Shown piece by piece: positions 62,916-64,000 of a DNA stretch of 64,000 nucleotides. The notes beneath the pieces are model-generated. The model worked only from the letters and a program-made list of their open reading frames with translations, had not been told where the DNA came from and did no database searches. The translations under genes and the position numbers were made by a program. Source of the stretch: Micrasema longulum. Its lineage: Eukaryota > Arthropoda > Insecta > Trichoptera > Brachycentridae. The DNA lies in assembly GCA_022494885.1 (NCBI GenBank), contig JAGVSM010003431.1, positions 62,001 to 126,000 of the forward strand, written 5' to 3'. The stretch's first letter is position 1, and each line of letters starts with the position of its first letter.

Positions 62916-63355
62916 ATAGAACCAGAACCCTGGACGAGTGTTTTTTAACTCGATGGCTGCTCTCAGGTATAAATACTGAATATGGAATTCGAGTGTAGGT
63001 TAGTCCACCTCTTTGCAAAGTAGATTCGCCCACAATTTTTGAAATAGATCCCTTTCCGCACCCAGTGGTGCACAGGGAACTGCGTTATCAAACCAAATAA
63101 AGCGTAGTTTGATCATCAGTCCTTTGGTTTAGGTGCCAGTCTAGGAACAATAAAGTATTGAAGTTTGAAAACCTTTAAAATTAATATTTTACGTCCGCCC
63201 TGCCGGAATCGAACCCAGGGCCTCGAGAATGGTAGGTGAACGCGTCAACTACTACAAAACGAGGCGGAATTATCTGCACTCGATTTCCTTATTCAGGACT
63301 TTTGTCCGAGAGCAGCTACCGAGTCCAAAGCACCCGTCTGGGGTTCTAGTTCTAT
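62916..63355. mobile_element. DNA element H with a SINE-A core
   Basis: Inverted arms: ATAGAACCAGAACCCTGGAC, GAGTG, ACTCGATGGCTGCTCTCAGG on the left; the complement of GAGAGCAGCTACCGAGTCC, CCCGTCTGGGGTTCTAGTTC, TAT on the right. Between them lies a minus-strand SINE-A (63045-63275: CCGCACCCAGTGGTGCACAG, GTGCCAGTCTAGGAACAATA, GGAATCGAACCCAGGGCCTC, AAAACGAGGCGG). About 440 bp in total. Confidence 0.65.
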
Positions 63356-63599
63356 CTTACATATAACCGTATTCAGAATTAGAAAAACCAAATCAAATAA
63401 TATTCATGCAATGCATATTGCGTTGTTTATTTTAACTCATCAGCGCACTGCTCTCATGCTCATATTAAAAATTGCATTTGCCAAACACGGGTAAAAAGTT
63501 TTACATATATGTCTGAGGATATTCGCTCTACTTATCCTCGCTACTAAATATTATATAACAGGGGTGCTATGGCCGTTGGTGGATGTCGCCATATATCAC

Positions 63600-63785
63600 A
63601 TTTTTGCAACGCTCGTTGATAACGCTCTCATGCATTCGATATTCCGTGATTTGTGGTCGGTTGAACATCGTGTGCCGATATGACTTTTTATCATTTTTGT
63701 AAATGGCAATTTATGGCGCCGCGCCATTACGTATTTATCCTTCCGTATGCAGGCTTAGCAATTACATGATTTATTAATGTACAGG
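63600..63785. other. Balanced patch; possible regulatory element
   Basis: Contains ATTTATGG next to CGCCGCGCC (63705-63724), TTATCATTTTTGTAAATGG and GATTTATTAATG, words of homeodomain-site type in a locally balanced composition. No repeat match in the window. Regulatory role is a guess. Confidence 0.2.
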
Positions 63786-63882
63786 GTGTTTTTTTAAGTG
63801 TGAGCAACTTTAAATTAAATGTAATAATCTAAATTGATGTAATCAAATTTATGTAAAACTCCACAAGAGAAATGGATTTTTG

Positions 63883-64000
63883 TCGACCTCGTGGTGTAGT
63901 GGTCAGCGCGTTTGCCTACCACGCAAGATGTCTCGGGTTTGATTCCCGACACGGTTGATATGAAATATTTATTCAAAAGGGTGTTTTTATACTAGAATAT
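63883..64000 (+). mobile_element. SINE-A, cut by the window end
   Basis: Head GTCGACCTCGTGGTGTAGTG, GTCAGCGCGTTTGCCTACCA, B box GGTTTGATTCC, CGACACGGTTGATATGAAAT, ATTTATTCAAAAGGGTGT. The best-preserved A box of the family. The copy continues beyond position 64000. Confidence 0.8.

Noticed and set aside
63883..63960. Possible tRNA gene at the window end
   Set aside because: Same reason: repeated SINE-A head with conserved non-tRNA body.

Overview
The window reads as euchromatic, strongly AT-rich DNA from an arthropod, most probably an insect. The non-LTR retrotransposon 3' ends, tRNA-derived SINEs, hAT, pogo and foldback elements and Penelope-type hammerhead ribozymes all fit. The LINE 3' ends carrying an ATTGCC/GGCAAT hairpin and an AATAAATAAA tail recall Lepidoptera to me, but the order cannot be fixed from this sequence. 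No host protein-coding gene is convincingly visible: the window is either intergenic or one or more very large introns. The open frames of 60 to 147 codons are mostly chance frames or decayed retrotransposon genes.

Layout. 0-13 kb: a foldback element (412-1245), several LINE relics (3.2-4.5, 6.0-6.5, 8.6 and 9.2 kb), a hammerhead-bearing retroelement end (5.7 kb), a foldback element of a second family (7.4-8.0 kb), SINEs and an RTE relic (12.8-13.2 kb). 13-26 kb: SINE-rich, with a 125-bp palindromic MITE, one unexplained 93-codon open frame (17.27-17.55 kb), a 920-bp terminal-inverted-repeat element with four internal sequence blocks (20.77-21.69 kb), and a nested stack of two hAT elements plus a hammerhead relic inside one foldback element (23.0-24.8 kb). 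26-35 kb: a 452-bp perfect-looking foldback repeat, a hAT copy interrupted by another element, a pogo-like MITE, a SINE split by a LINE tail with a 7-bp target duplication, and a possible solo LTR. 35-50 kb: the largest LINE (38.1-40.0 kb), more LINE tails and SINEs. 50-64 kb: a SINE split by a foldback element with an 8-bp target duplication, CpG-rich patches (51.6-52.2, 54.6 and 56.2 kb), a nested LINE-in-LINE (58.3-59.0 kb), a LINE with a nearly continuous reverse-transcriptase frame (59.6-60.5 kb), a second copy of the first foldback family, and a DNA element that has SINE sequence as its core (62.9-63.4 kb).

How the parts relate. Three tRNA-like SINE families (called A, B and C here) account for most repeats. 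SINE-A ends in a small hairpin plus (GAT)n that matches the 3' end of RTE-type LINE relics in the same window, which suggests that LINE is, or was, its replication partner. Nested insertions give a relative order of activity: foldback family A and SINE-C are older than the hAT and LINE insertions that interrupt them. The names SINE-A/B/C, FB-A/B, LINE-R, RTE-D, E, F, G, H and I are local labels only. All family assignments are by eye from motifs, without database search.
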